A DNA stretch of 64,000 nucleotides from Streptomyces aquilus (GTDB lineage Bacteria > Actinomycetota > Actinomycetes > Streptomycetales > Streptomycetaceae), in assembly GCF_003955715.1 (NCBI RefSeq), contig NZ_CP034463.1, forward strand, positions 9,176,001 to 9,240,000, given 5' to 3'. Of this stretch, positions 26,415 through 34,644 are shown one piece after another. Each line of letters starts with the position of its first letter. Position 1 is the first letter of the stretch. A model generated the notes under the pieces. It was not told where the DNA came from. It saw only the letters and a program-made list of their open reading frames with translations, and ran no database searches. A program made the position numbers and the translations under genes.

Positions 26415-26465
26415 CCGCCGTACCTGGGATCCTGGGTGGTCGTCGTGAACGTGGAGAGGACCCCT

Positions 26466-27428
26466 GTGCAGCGAGCAGCCGATGCCGTCGCCGACCACTA
26501 CGGACTCGGCGGCGGACCGTGGACCATGACCCCCGTCGCCCGCGGGGCGCTGGGACAGATCTGGAAGGTGTCGGGGCGCGGCACCACCTGGGCGGTGAAG
26601 GAACTGCTCTTCGGCTGCGACGAGGGACAGGTGCGGCGCGAAGCCGCACTGCGGGACGCAGCGGAGGAGCTGGGGATCTCCGCGCCCCGGCTGCTGCCCA
26701 ACCGTGACGGCTCCCACGTCACGCGACTCGATGGTTCCTGCGTCAAGGTCTACGACTGGGTCGGCGGCAGCCCGGCCGATCCCACCGACCCGGCGACGCT
26801 CAGCTGGTGCGGGCGGACGCTGGCCCTCCTGCACCGGGCCGGGGAAGGGGCCACGGAGATGCCGGACGCCTGGTACGAGGAGTGTCCTCAAGAGGCCGAC
26901 TGGGCATGCCTGTTGAAGGAAGTACGTCAGGCCGGGACGGAGTGGTCGGAGGACTTGGCCCGGTTGCTCGACACCCGAGTACCGGAGCTGGCGCGGCACG
27001 TCACGCCGTCCGGCCCCGACGGTCTGGTGACCTCCCACCTCGACGTGCAGCCCCCGAACGTCCTGGTCGGCCCGGACGGCCCCACCCTCATCGACTGGGA
27101 CAACGCAGGCGTCATCTCGGCGGAACGCGAACTCGCCCGCGCGCTCTACGTATGGGCGGGCGGGAACGACTTCTCCGCCGAGGCCGCCCGGCGCCTCACC
27201 CACGCCTACGCGGACGCCGGAGGCCCCGCCCGGATCACGGGCCTCGACTCCTTCTCGATGCTCTTCGCCACGGACCTGAACTTCGTGTACGTCCAGGCCG
27301 AGTGCGCGATCGACCCCAAAGTGACCGCGGAACAACGCGAGTTCGCGAGCACCAGGGTCATCGACACCTTGGCGACCCTGCCGGACCCGGCCGCGGTGGC
27401 CCACCTCGCGACGACCGTGGCGACCTGA
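26466..27428 (+). CDS. Aminoglycoside phosphotransferase-like kinase
   Basis: This protein of about 320 residues has a protein-kinase-like fold of the APH/choline kinase group. Visible parts are a P-loop-like GALGQIWKV, the ATP-lysine in TWAVKELLF, the catalytic loop SHLDVQPPNVLV (HxDxxxxN) and the metal loop LIDWDNAG. GTG 26466 is preferred because GAGAGGA precedes it; GTG 26436 is a possible longer start. The natural substrate may be a small alcohol or amino sugar; resistance is only one option. Confidence 0.85.
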   Translation: MQRAADAVADHYGLGGGPWTMTPVARGALGQIWKVSGRGTTWAVKELLFGCDEGQVRREAALRDAAEELGISAPRLLPNRDGSHVTRLDGSCVKVYDWVGGSPADPTDPATLSWCGRTLALLHRAGEGATEMPDAWYEECPQEADWACLLKEVRQAGTEWSEDLARLLDTRVPELARHVTPSGPDGLVTSHLDVQPPNVLVGPDGPTLIDWDNAGVISAERELARALYVWAGGNDFSAEAARRLTHAYADAGGPARITGLDSFSMLFATDLNFVYVQAECAIDPKVTAEQREFASTRVIDTLATLPDPAAVAHLATTVAT

Positions 27429-27932
27429 GCCTCAGCCGTGGCGTGGCTGCCGTGACGTGAGCGTCATCTGAGGGCTGACTGCGAGCCGCGAAGTGACCCT
27501 CAGCCGCGGCCGGGTTGTCAGCCGTCACCGGAGTTCCGTCCGCGGGATCGGCCGTACGGCCGCGCCTGGAGCGTCTCCGCGGGCTGACTGTGAGCCGCGA
27601 GTCGGACCTCAGCCGCGGCCCGCCCGCCGCCAGCTGAGCGTCATCTGCGGCATGGCTGCCTCACGCGTCGCGATGCGTCAGGTGCGGGTGGGCTTGCCTG
27701 CCGCTCCCCGGGCGTCATCCGCGGAATGGCTGCCTCACGCGCCGCGAAGCCTCAGCCCTCGCCCGACCGTCAGCCGCCACTTGAGCCTCAGCCGCGGGAC
27801 GGCCGCCTGCCGCGCCATGAGCCCCAGCCGCGTCCCGGCCCCAACGGTCGCGCTATGAGCCCCAGCCGCTTCCCGACCCCAACCGCCGCGCCATGAGCCC
27901 CAGCCGCGTCCCGCCCCCAACCGCCGCGCGCG
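27429..27932. repeat. Degenerate CTCAGCCGC-rich tract with 38-bp tandem repeat
   Basis: This 504-base gap between convergent genes has no credible gene. It is full of variants of CTCAGCCGCG, GAGCCGCGA and GCGTCATC spaced irregularly. At its right end is a clear 38-bp tandem repeat in three copies, starting with ATGAGCCCCAGCCGC at 27817, 27855 and 27893. The origin looks like serial duplication and decay. No promoter or terminator stands out. Confidence 0.85.
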
Positions 27933-28820
27933 TCAGGGGCGTTCCTCGCTCAGCAGGCCCTCGGCCGTGGCCAGGATCTCGGTGACTCGCAGTGCGAACG
28001 CGGCGTCGCACGGGTGCGGGCGGCCGGTGCGGGCCGCGGCGAGGAGAGCGTCCGCCGCGCGGATCAGGGCGGGCACCGCGCCCTCCGGGCTGCGCGGCAG
28101 CAGCGCGGCCCCCGCCTCGCCGCGCAGTTCGACGGCCGCGCCCGCCGCCGCGGGCGGCGCGGTCAGGCTCAGGGTGAGCGTGCTCGACGCGCCACCGGTG
28201 TGTTCGAGGACGAGGTGCACGGTGTCCGCGGGACCGTGCGCGGCCGCCGCGACCCGTCGTACGTCGCCGAGGACCGGCAGCAGCACCGACAGCGCGTGCG
28301 GGCCCACGTCCCACAGCGCGCCCTTCTCGCGCCGCCACGGTGACGCCCCGAAGGGGCTGTCGGTGGTGAACACCGCGCCCAGCCACTCGGCGCGCGCGGT
28401 GAACCAGCCCTCCACCGCCGCCTGTTCGGTGATCCACGCCTCGGTCACGGCCTGGAAGCGCGTCGTGAAGAACACGACCGAGGCGACCCCAGCCTCCCGT
28501 ACCGCGTCCACCACGGCCCGGCCCTGCTCGACCGTCGGCGCGAGGGGCTTGTCCAGCAGCAGATGGCAGCCCGCCCGCGCGGCCCGTACCGCCAACTCGG
28601 ACTGCACCCCGGGCGGCAACGCCACCGCGACGGCGTCCACGTCGGCGAAGAGCGCGTCGACGTCGTCGTAGGCCCGGGTGCCGAACCGGCCCGCCAACTC
28701 CTTCGCGGCGTCCGGACGGCGGCCCCACACCCCGGCGAAGTCCAGTTCCGTGTGCTCGCTCAGGGCGGGCGCGTGCGCCCCCTCGGCCCATGGGCCGGTG
28801 CCGAGCAGTCCGATGCGCAT
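27933..28820 (-). CDS. Gfo/Idh/MocA-family oxidoreductase
   Basis: This 295-residue NAD(P)-dependent dehydrogenase starts with MRIGLLGTGPWAEGAHAPAL (Rossmann GxGxxA-like loop) and has the family EKP-like motif as LLLDKPLAPTVEQG, with the catalytic lysine of KPLAP near residue 93. ALWDVGPHALSVLLPVLGDV supplies the conserved D-x-G-x-H region. It may oxidise a sugar or cyclitol. ATG 28820 fits; the long upstream frame reads noncoding DNA. Confidence 0.9.
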   Translation of the reverse strand: MRIGLLGTGPWAEGAHAPALSEHTELDFAGVWGRRPDAAKELAGRFGTRAYDDVDALFADVDAVAVALPPGVQSELAVRAARAGCHLLLDKPLAPTVEQGRAVVDAVREAGVASVVFFTTRFQAVTEAWITEQAAVEGWFTARAEWLGAVFTTDSPFGASPWRREKGALWDVGPHALSVLLPVLGDVRRVAAAAHGPADTVHLVLEHTGGASSTLTLSLTAPPAAAGAAVELRGEAGAALLPRSPEGAVPALIRAADALLAAARTGRPHPCDAAFALRVTEILATAEGLLSEERP

Positions 28821-29085
28821 GCCGCCGCCTCTCACCGTCGTTGCTGGTCGAGGGCGAGCGTGCCACACGTACCCGAAGCCCGCGCAAGCGGATCGGGAAG
28901 ACGGGGCGCACACCGGTCGACGTGCCGCGCAATTCAGTCCTCGCAGTGCTGAATGCGTTCTCTTTCTTCTATTGGACCTGCGGGCCCGGACCGGTTCAGG
29001 CTGAGACGCGGGTCCGGCCGGACGTCTGCCTGTCGATCCACCGGACATCCGCACCCGTACGGCAGCCGCAGAGAGGTCACACCCC

Positions 29086-29943
29086 ATGCACACGCGACGC
29101 ATCGGTGACGTCGAGGTCAGCGCCATCGGCCTGGGCGGAATGCCCATGTCCATCGAGGGACGCCCGGACGAGGCGCGTTCCCTCGCCACCCTGCACGCCG
29201 CCCTCGATGCCGGCGTGACGCTCATCGACACCGCGGACGCCTATCACCTGCGCGCCGACGAGGTCGGCCACAACGAGACCCTGATCGCGAAGGCCCTCGC
29301 CTCCCACGACCGGGGCGGGGACGTCCTCGTCGCCACCAAGGGCGGTCATCTGCGGCCCGGCGACGGCAGTTGGACCCTCGACGGCCGTCCGGAGCATCTG
29401 AAGGCGGCCTGCGAGGCGTCGCTGCGCCGGCTCGGCGTGGAGGCCATCGGGCTCTACCAGTTCCACCGCCCCGACCCGCGGGTCCCGTACGCCGACTCGG
29501 TCGGTGCGGTGCGGGACCTGCTGGACGAGGGCAAGATCCGGATGGCGGGGATCTCCAACGCGAACCCGGAGCAGATCCGGCAGGCGAACGACATCCTCGG
29601 CGGACGGCTCGTCTCCGTGCAGAACCAGTTCTCCCCGGCCTTCCGCTCCAGCGAGCCGGAGCTGGAGCTGTGCGACGAGCTCGGCATCGCGTTCCTGCCC
29701 TGGAGCCCGCTCGGCGGTATCTCCCGGGCGGGTGAACTGGGCTCCGCGTACGCGCCGTTCGCCCGGATCGCCGAGGCGCACGGAGTGAGCCCGCAGCGGG
29801 TGTGCCTGGCCTGGATGCTCGCCAAGTCGCCGGTCGTCGTACCGATCCCGGGGGCCAGCCGGCCCGAGACCATCCTCGACTCCTTCGCCGCGGCCGACCT
29901 CACCCTGAGCGCCACGGAGATTGCCACGCTCGACCAGGTGTAG
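29086..29943 (+). CDS. Aldo/keto reductase
   Basis: This 285-residue NADPH-dependent TIM-barrel reductase has the intact catalytic tetrad Asp48, Tyr53, Lys85 and His127 (DTADAY, ATKGG, YQFHRP). SGSQNQFSP-like strand VQNQFSPAF and the cofactor clamp VPIPGASRPETILDSFAA close the barrel. ATG 29086 follows AGAGAGGT. The 265 bases upstream hold no gene and probably carry the promoters of both divergent oxidoreductases. Confidence 0.93.
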   Translation: MHTRRIGDVEVSAIGLGGMPMSIEGRPDEARSLATLHAALDAGVTLIDTADAYHLRADEVGHNETLIAKALASHDRGGDVLVATKGGHLRPGDGSWTLDGRPEHLKAACEASLRRLGVEAIGLYQFHRPDPRVPYADSVGAVRDLLDEGKIRMAGISNANPEQIRQANDILGGRLVSVQNQFSPAFRSSEPELELCDELGIAFLPWSPLGGISRAGELGSAYAPFARIAEAHGVSPQRVCLAWMLAKSPVVVPIPGASRPETILDSFAAADLTLSATEIATLDQV

Positions 29944-29963
29944 CGCCAGGGCGCACGGGCAGA

Positions 29964-29971
29964 AAGCGCTT
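29964..29971. promoter_or_regulatory. LacI-type operator core AAGCGCTT
   Basis: GAAAGCGCTTGC lies just after the aldo/keto reductase stop and 118 bases before the ABC exporter start. It has the same 8-bp core as the importer operon site at 199-206. Possible regulation of the exporter by a LacI-family protein is inferred. Confidence 0.35.
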
Positions 29972-29989
29972 GCCCAGTCGGGCGGGCCC

Positions 29990-30040
29990 GATGGAGTGCC
30001 CCGATGGAGTGCCGTGATGAGTGCACCGACGGAGTGCCCT
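29990..30040. repeat. 12-13-bp microrepeat in exporter leader
   Basis: Four near-copies of GATGGAGTGCC start at 29990, 30003, 30016 and 30028 in the presumed 5-prime leader of the ABC exporter gene. Confidence 0.7.
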
Positions 30041-30089
30041 GACGCGGCGCCCGCCCGACCAGCCGAACCCCTGGGAAGGACCACCACCA

Positions 30090-31862
30090 ATGGCCTCGCC
30101 GTTGGAGAGACCGCTCGACCACCGCTACCGGGGCGAGCACCCCATCCGCACCCTCGCCTACCTGTTCCGTGCCGACCGTCACCGCCTCGCCGTGGCGGTC
30201 GGCGTCTTCACGGTCAAGCACAGCCCCATCTGGCTGCTGCCGCTGATCACCGCGTCCATCATCGACACGGTCGTCCAGCACGGTCCGATCGGCGACCTCT
30301 GGCTGAGCACCGGGATCATCCTGCTGATCCTGCTCGTCAACTACCCGTTGCACGTGCTGTACGTCCGCCTGCTGTACGGCAGCGTGCGCCGCATGGGCAC
30401 CTCGCTGCGCTCCGCGCTGTGCACCCGCATGCAGCAGCTGTCCATCGGCTACCACTCCCGGGTCAGCGCCGGTGTGTTGCAGGCCAAGGTCGTCCGGGAC
30501 GTCGAGACCGTCGAGCAGATGGTGCAGCAGACCGCCGAGACCGGCCTCGGCGCGGGCACCGTGCTCATCGGCGGGCTCGTCATCATCGGCATCCGCACCC
30601 CGGAGTTCCTGCCGGTGTTCCTGGTCGTCGTCCCGGCCGCCGCGCTCGTCGTGGCCCGCCTCAGGGCCCGGCTGCGCACCCACAACGAGCACTTCCGCCA
30701 CGAGGTCGAGACCCTGTCGTCCCGCGTCACCGAGATGACCCGGCTGATCCCCGTCACCCGCGCCCACGGCCTGGAGCGCAAGGCGCTGCGCCGCATCGAC
30801 GGCACCCTGCACCGCCTGCTGACTTCCGGCAACCGCCTCGACCTCGTCAACGGCCGCTTCGGCTCGCTGGCCTGGGTGGTGCTCAACGTCGTCGGCGTGC
30901 TCGTCCTCGCGGGCGCCGCGCTGGTGTCGTACTACGGCGTCTGGGGCGTCACCGCCGGTGACGTGGTGATGCTCAGCGCGTTCCTCACCACCCTCACCAA
31001 CTCCACGACGACGCTGGCGGGGCTCGCCCCGGTCATCACCAAGGGCCTGGAGTCGGTGCGTTCGGTGGGCGAGGTGCTCCAGGCGCCCGAACTGGAGGAC
31101 AACGCGGGCAAGTCCGAGGTCGGCGAGGTCCGCGGGGCCGTCGCCTTCGAGGGGGTCGGCCATGTGTACGGGGACGGGGAGCGGCCCGCCGTGCACGACT
31201 TCACCCTCACCGTGCGGCCCGGCGAGACCATCGCCCTGGTCGGTGCCTCCGGCGCGGGCAAGTCCACCGTCCTCAACCTCGTCATCGGCTTCATCCGCCC
31301 CACCTCGGGCCGGCTGCTGCTCGACGGCACCGACATGAACGACCTCGACCTGCGCACCTACCGGCGGTTCGTGTCGGTGGTGCCGCAGGAGTCGATCCTG
31401 TTCGACGGCACGATCCGGGAGAACGTCGCCTACGGCATGGAGGACGAGGCCGACGAGGAGACCGTGCGGGCGGCCCTGCGGGACGCCAACGCGCTGGAGT
31501 TCGTCGACCGGCTGCCGCAGGGCCTGGACACGGTCGTCGGTGAGCGCGGGGCCCGGCTGTCCGGCGGCCAGCGCCAGCGCCTCGCGATCGCCCGCGCCCT
31601 CATCCGGGACCCCCGGGTCCTCGTCCTCGACGAGGCCACCTCGGCGCTGGACACCCGCTCGGAGGCCCTGGTCCAGGAGGCCCTCGCCCGGCTCCTGCAC
31701 GGCCGTACCACCTTCGTGGTGGCCCACCGGCTGTCCACCGTGCGCGGCGCGGACCGGATCGTCGTGCTGGGCGACGGCCGCATCCAGGAGATCGGCACGC
31801 ACGAGGAACTCCTGCGCCGGGGCGGTGCGTACACGGCGCTGCACAGCGGGCAGGTGGCCTGA
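30090..31862 (+). CDS. ABC exporter, fused membrane and ATPase domains
   Basis: This 590-residue half-transporter has six membrane segments (residues about 30-320) and a C-terminal nucleotide-binding domain with Walker A GASGAGKST, Q-loop VPQESILFDGTIREN, signature LSGGQRQRLAIARAL, Walker B VLVLDEATSALD and the H-loop VVAHRL. It should work as a dimer and export lipids, peptides or drugs. ATG 30090 follows GGGAAGGA. A perfect hairpin terminator comes right after the stop, so the gene is monocistronic. Confidence 0.93.
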   Translation: MASPLERPLDHRYRGEHPIRTLAYLFRADRHRLAVAVGVFTVKHSPIWLLPLITASIIDTVVQHGPIGDLWLSTGIILLILLVNYPLHVLYVRLLYGSVRRMGTSLRSALCTRMQQLSIGYHSRVSAGVLQAKVVRDVETVEQMVQQTAETGLGAGTVLIGGLVIIGIRTPEFLPVFLVVVPAAALVVARLRARLRTHNEHFRHEVETLSSRVTEMTRLIPVTRAHGLERKALRRIDGTLHRLLTSGNRLDLVNGRFGSLAWVVLNVVGVLVLAGAALVSYYGVWGVTAGDVVMLSAFLTTLTNSTTTLAGLAPVITKGLESVRSVGEVLQAPELEDNAGKSEVGEVRGAVAFEGVGHVYGDGERPAVHDFTLTVRPGETIALVGASGAGKSTVLNLVIGFIRPTSGRLLLDGTDMNDLDLRTYRRFVSVVPQESILFDGTIRENVAYGMEDEADEETVRAALRDANALEFVDRLPQGLDTVVGERGARLSGGQRQRLAIARALIRDPRVLVLDEATSALDTRSEALVQEALARLLHGRTTFVVAHRLSTVRGADRIVVLGDGRIQEIGTHEELLRRGGAYTALHSGQVA

Positions 31863-31865
31863 GCG

Positions 31866-31900
31866 GTGCCCTCCGGGCGGTACCGGCGCCCGGAGGGCAC
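31866..31900. terminator. 14-bp perfect hairpin terminator
   Basis: Positions 31866-31879 and 31887-31900 pair perfectly (loop of 7), starting four bases after the exporter stop and ending before a convergent small gene. Confidence 0.8.
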
Positions 31901-31918
31901 GCGCGCGACGGAGGTCCG

Positions 31919-32266
31919 TCAGGCGGCGCTGCTGCGCGGGACGCGGCGTGCGCAGCGGGTGTCGTGGTCCGTGCCGCAACTCGTCCACCAGCGCTCGCAG
32001 CACGCGGCGTCGAGCTCGGCCTGTACGACGTCGTCGGCGGCCTCGGCGATGTCGAGGCCGACCGTGTACCCGGCCGGGACGGCCGCCGTCCGCTGCTCGT
32101 GCCACTCGGCCTCGCGGACGACGGCGATGACCGGGACGAGGCTCGCGGCGGCGAGGAGATACACGGCCCACATGGGGCCGTGACGGTACTGCAGGACCGA
32201 GGTCCAGGCGAGTCCGGCGCTCGTGGCGACGTAGATCGCGCAGAGCAGACGGGGGAGGCAGTTCAT
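31919..32266 (-). CDS. Small membrane-associated hypothetical protein
   Basis: This 115-residue protein has two N-terminal membrane segments (LLCAIYVATSAGLAWTSVL and MWAVYLLAAASLVPVIAVV), then an acidic cytoplasmic helix (AEAADDVVQAELDAACCERWW) with a Cys-rich end. ATG 32266 has no strong ribosome site. Function unknown. The 237 bases upstream to 32503 contain nothing I can support. Confidence 0.6.
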   Translation of the reverse strand: MNCLPRLLCAIYVATSAGLAWTSVLQYRHGPMWAVYLLAAASLVPVIAVVREAEWHEQRTAAVPAGYTVGLDIAEAADDVVQAELDAACCERWWTSCGTDHDTRCARRVPRSSAA

Positions 32267-32503
32267 GGCGTACACCGTTCGTGCGAGGGGATGCCCCCTG
32301 TTCAACTGCCGACGGCCCGTGGGGAAGCGGGTCGGTTCCACGCTCGCCGGAACGTCACTCCTGTGGGTCTCCCGCAGGCCGGATTCGAGCGGCACTCGGG
32401 CACGGAGCGCCAGGATTCCGTCAAATGCGGGCCGCGGTGCGGGAGATGTGAGCATGCCGGAACCAGGCCCGTGGACCGATCCGTCGTGAGAGGGGCTTTT
32501 GTC

Positions 32504-32692
32504 GTGTTGGTGCCGGACCCGAAGGTCGTCAGGAAGCTGCTCACGCAGTACGCGTCGCTTCAGATCGCCCACGCCGAGCGCGGCGACGCCATGGTCGCGC
32601 GGGAGTTGGAGGACGTGAGCTACACCCTGTGCGTCCTGATGGGCGCCAACGCCGTACCCGACGCCGTCGCCAAGGCGGACGCCCTGCTCTGA
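32504..32692 (+). CDS. DUF5133-like small protein
   Basis: This 62-residue protein (LVPDPKVVRKLLTQYASLQIAHAE onward, ending AVAKADALL) matches my memory of DUF5133, a small streptomycete family of unknown function predicted to be helical. GTG 32504 is preceded by AGAGGGG at eight bases. In-frame GTG at 32486 is a less likely start. Confidence 0.7.
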   Translation: MLVPDPKVVRKLLTQYASLQIAHAERGDAMVARELEDVSYTLCVLMGANAVPDAVAKADALL

Positions 32693-32714
32693 GCCGCTTC
32701 TGTCCGAGCCGCTT

Positions 32715-33692
32715 TCAGTGGGTCACCGGAGTGCGTGAACTCCCGTGGAACGCGGCGCGGTAGGCCTGCGGAGTGGTTCCGGCGACGCGCCGGAACCGCT
32801 CGCGGAACGCGGTCGGGGAACCGAACCCGGCCTGCCGCGCGATGCGTTCGATCGGGTGGTCGCTGTTCTCCAGCAGGTACTGGGCGCGCCGCACCCGCGC
32901 CCGCAGCAGCCACTGCAACGGAGTGGTGCCGGTCTGCTCGCGGAAGCGGCGGCTGAAGGTGCGCTCGCTCATCCCCGACCGGGCCGCCATCGCGCCCAGG
33001 GTGATCTCGCGGGCCAGGTTGTCCTCGATCCACTCCAGAACCGGTTCGAGGGTCGAGCCGCGCGGCACCGGCGGATGGTCCAGCACGATGAACTGGGCCT
33101 GGCCGCCCTCCCGTTCGAGGGGCATGACCGACATCCGCGCGGCATCGGCGGCGACGGCCGACCCGAAGTCGCGCCGGATCATGTGCAGACACAGGTCGAG
33201 GCCGGCGGCGGCACCCGCCGAGGTGAGGATCTTGCCGTTGTCGACGTAGAGGACGTCCGGCTCCACCCGGACCCGGGGGAAACGGCGGGCCAGTTCGCCC
33301 GCGGCCACCCAGTGCGTGGTGGCGCGCAGCCCGTCCAGCAGCCCGGCCTCCGCCAGCACGAACGCGCCCGCGCACACCGAGGCGATCCGGGTGCCCGCCG
33401 CCGCGGCCTGCCGCAGCGCGTCGAGGACGGGGGCGGGGGTGGGACCGGCCTCGGGGGAGCAGCCGGGCACGATGACCGTGTCCGCGTCCGCCAGCGTCTC
33501 GAGGCCGTGTTCGACGCGGAGCGAGAAGCCGCCGTCGGCCCGCACCTCAGGGGACTCGGCGCACAGCCGGACCCGGTAGGGCCCGCGGCCGTCGGGCAGC
33601 CGCGTCCAGTCGAAGACCTGCATCGGCGCCGCCATGTCGAACGGCACCACCTGGTCGAGGACCAGGATCGCCACGGTGTGCATGAAGGCCAC
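32715..33692 (-). CDS. GlxA-type AraC-family transcriptional regulator
   Basis: This 325-residue protein has an N-terminal DJ-1/PfpI-like domain (VAILVLDQVVPFDMAAPMQVF; nucleophile-elbow-like ASVCAGAFVLAEAGLLDG) and a C-terminal AraC double helix-turn-helix (LGAMAARSGMSERTFSRRFREQTG, IERIARQAGFGSPTAFRERFRRVAGTTPQAYR). GTG 33692 or ATG 33683 could start it; no clear ribosome site, so leaderless translation is possible. It is divergent from a small membrane protein gene, with a 22-bp palindrome just upstream of it. Confidence 0.92.
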   Translation of the reverse strand: MAFMHTVAILVLDQVVPFDMAAPMQVFDWTRLPDGRGPYRVRLCAESPEVRADGGFSLRVEHGLETLADADTVIVPGCSPEAGPTPAPVLDALRQAAAAGTRIASVCAGAFVLAEAGLLDGLRATTHWVAAGELARRFPRVRVEPDVLYVDNGKILTSAGAAAGLDLCLHMIRRDFGSAVAADAARMSVMPLEREGGQAQFIVLDHPPVPRGSTLEPVLEWIEDNLAREITLGAMAARSGMSERTFSRRFREQTGTTPLQWLLRARVRRAQYLLENSDHPIERIARQAGFGSPTAFRERFRRVAGTTPQAYRAAFHGSSRTPVTH

Positions 33693-33712
33693 GATAAGCG
33701 GGTTCCCGCCAG

Positions 33713-33734
33713 CCTCTGTACCGGGGTACAGAGG
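33713..33734. promoter_or_regulatory. 22-bp perfect palindrome in GlxA regulator promoter
   Basis: Arms CCTCTGTACC and GGTACAGAGG are separated by GG, centred between 33723 and 33724, 21 bases upstream of the GlxA-type start. A likely operator, perhaps for autoregulation, although AraC proteins more often use direct repeats. Confidence 0.55.
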
Positions 33735-33861
33735 GAAAGGCTGATGTCAGGGCGGTTGGCGGGAATCCGTTGGCTCCTGTCGTTCCGGCCTCTGTGCGAC
33801 GGTCGCGAAGATCCCTAACGTGGGCCGCCGACCACCCACGACCGACCCTGGACCTCACTCG

Positions 33862-34317
33862 ATGACCAAGCTCCTGCTGTCCCTCCATGTCCTCGCGGCC
33901 ATCGTCGCCGTCGGCCCCGTCACCGTCGCGGCCAGCATGTTCCCGCCCGCGGCCCGCCGCTCGGGCGACGACGGGGCGGGCACGGGCACCGTCGCCCTGC
34001 TGCACCGCATCTGCCGCGTCTACGCGGGCCTGGGACTGGCCGTCCCGCTCCTCGGCTTCGCCACGGCCGCCGCGATGGGGGTGCTGGGCAGCGGCTGGCT
34101 GATCACGTCCATGGCGCTGACCGCCGCGGCGGCGGGCGTCCTGGTGGCCTTCGTGCTGCCCCGGCAGTCGGAACTCCTCGAACAACTCGACGCGGGGCAG
34201 CCCGTCGACCGGTCCGGCACCGCCCAACTCGCCATGTTCACCGGTGTCTTCAACCTGCTGTGGGCCACCGTCACCGTGCTCATGATCGTCCGGCCCGGCT
34301 CCACGACGGGAGCGTGA
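33862..34317 (+). CDS. Small integral membrane protein (DUF2269-like)
   Basis: This 151-residue protein has four membrane segments (KLLLSLHVLAAIVAVGPVTVAASMF; GLGLAVPLLGFATAAAMGVLG; ITSMALTAAAAGVLVAFVL; FTGVFNLLWATVTVLMIV), with an intrahelical His in the first, like the DUF2269 group. ATG 33862 gives the natural N-terminus. It is divergent from the GlxA regulator and may be its target. Function unknown. Confidence 0.75.
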   Translation: MTKLLLSLHVLAAIVAVGPVTVAASMFPPAARRSGDDGAGTGTVALLHRICRVYAGLGLAVPLLGFATAAAMGVLGSGWLITSMALTAAAAGVLVAFVLPRQSELLEQLDAGQPVDRSGTAQLAMFTGVFNLLWATVTVLMIVRPGSTTGA

Positions 34318-34419
34318 GTCAAGCCGAACGGAGGAATTCACCCCGCAGGGTGCAGGGACGCCTAGACTCGACAGCCGTGCCCATACCTGTGGGCCGTGAC
34401 ACGAAAGGCACGTTGACGG

Positions 34420-34641
34420 GTGTTCCAGGATTCCCCCATCTATGACCGACTCATCGCGGAGCGCGGCGACATACCCACTCAGGTTCGCAGGGAGGCCGAG
34501 CGAGTCAGCAGGGAACTGGAGTTCGCCATGCAGCCCCTCCAGTCCATCGGCCGTTCCCAGCTCGGCGAGCTGCCCCCGCCGCCTCCGCCGCCCCCGGGCT
34601 GGCAGCGCAACGCGCTCATGCCCGGCCCCGGACAGCTGTGA
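34420..34641 (+). CDS. Small hypothetical protein at graspetide locus, 73 residues
   Basis: The N-terminal 45 residues form an amphipathic, charged helix (SPIYDRLIAERGDIPTQVRREAERVSRELEF), followed by a run of eight prolines and a short Gly/Pro tail. GTG 34420. A TAGACT -10-like element lies near 34361. It converges on the ATP-grasp maturase with only three bases between stop codons. It resembles small proteins that I remember beside such maturases in Streptomyces, but that is unverified. Function unknown. Confidence 0.7.
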   Translation: MFQDSPIYDRLIAERGDIPTQVRREAERVSRELEFAMQPLQSIGRSQLGELPPPPPPPPGWQRNALMPGPGQL

Positions 34642-34644
34642 CCC

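Noticed and set aside
26466..27428. Aminoglycoside resistance gene
   Set aside because: The fold is APH-like, but such kinases are abundant in Streptomyces with many substrates, and nothing here points to an aminoglycoside.
29454..32171. 905-codon minus-strand frame opposite the aldo/keto reductase and ABC exporter
   Set aside because: It covers two well-supported plus-strand genes and encodes Arg/Gly/Asp-rich sequence without domains.
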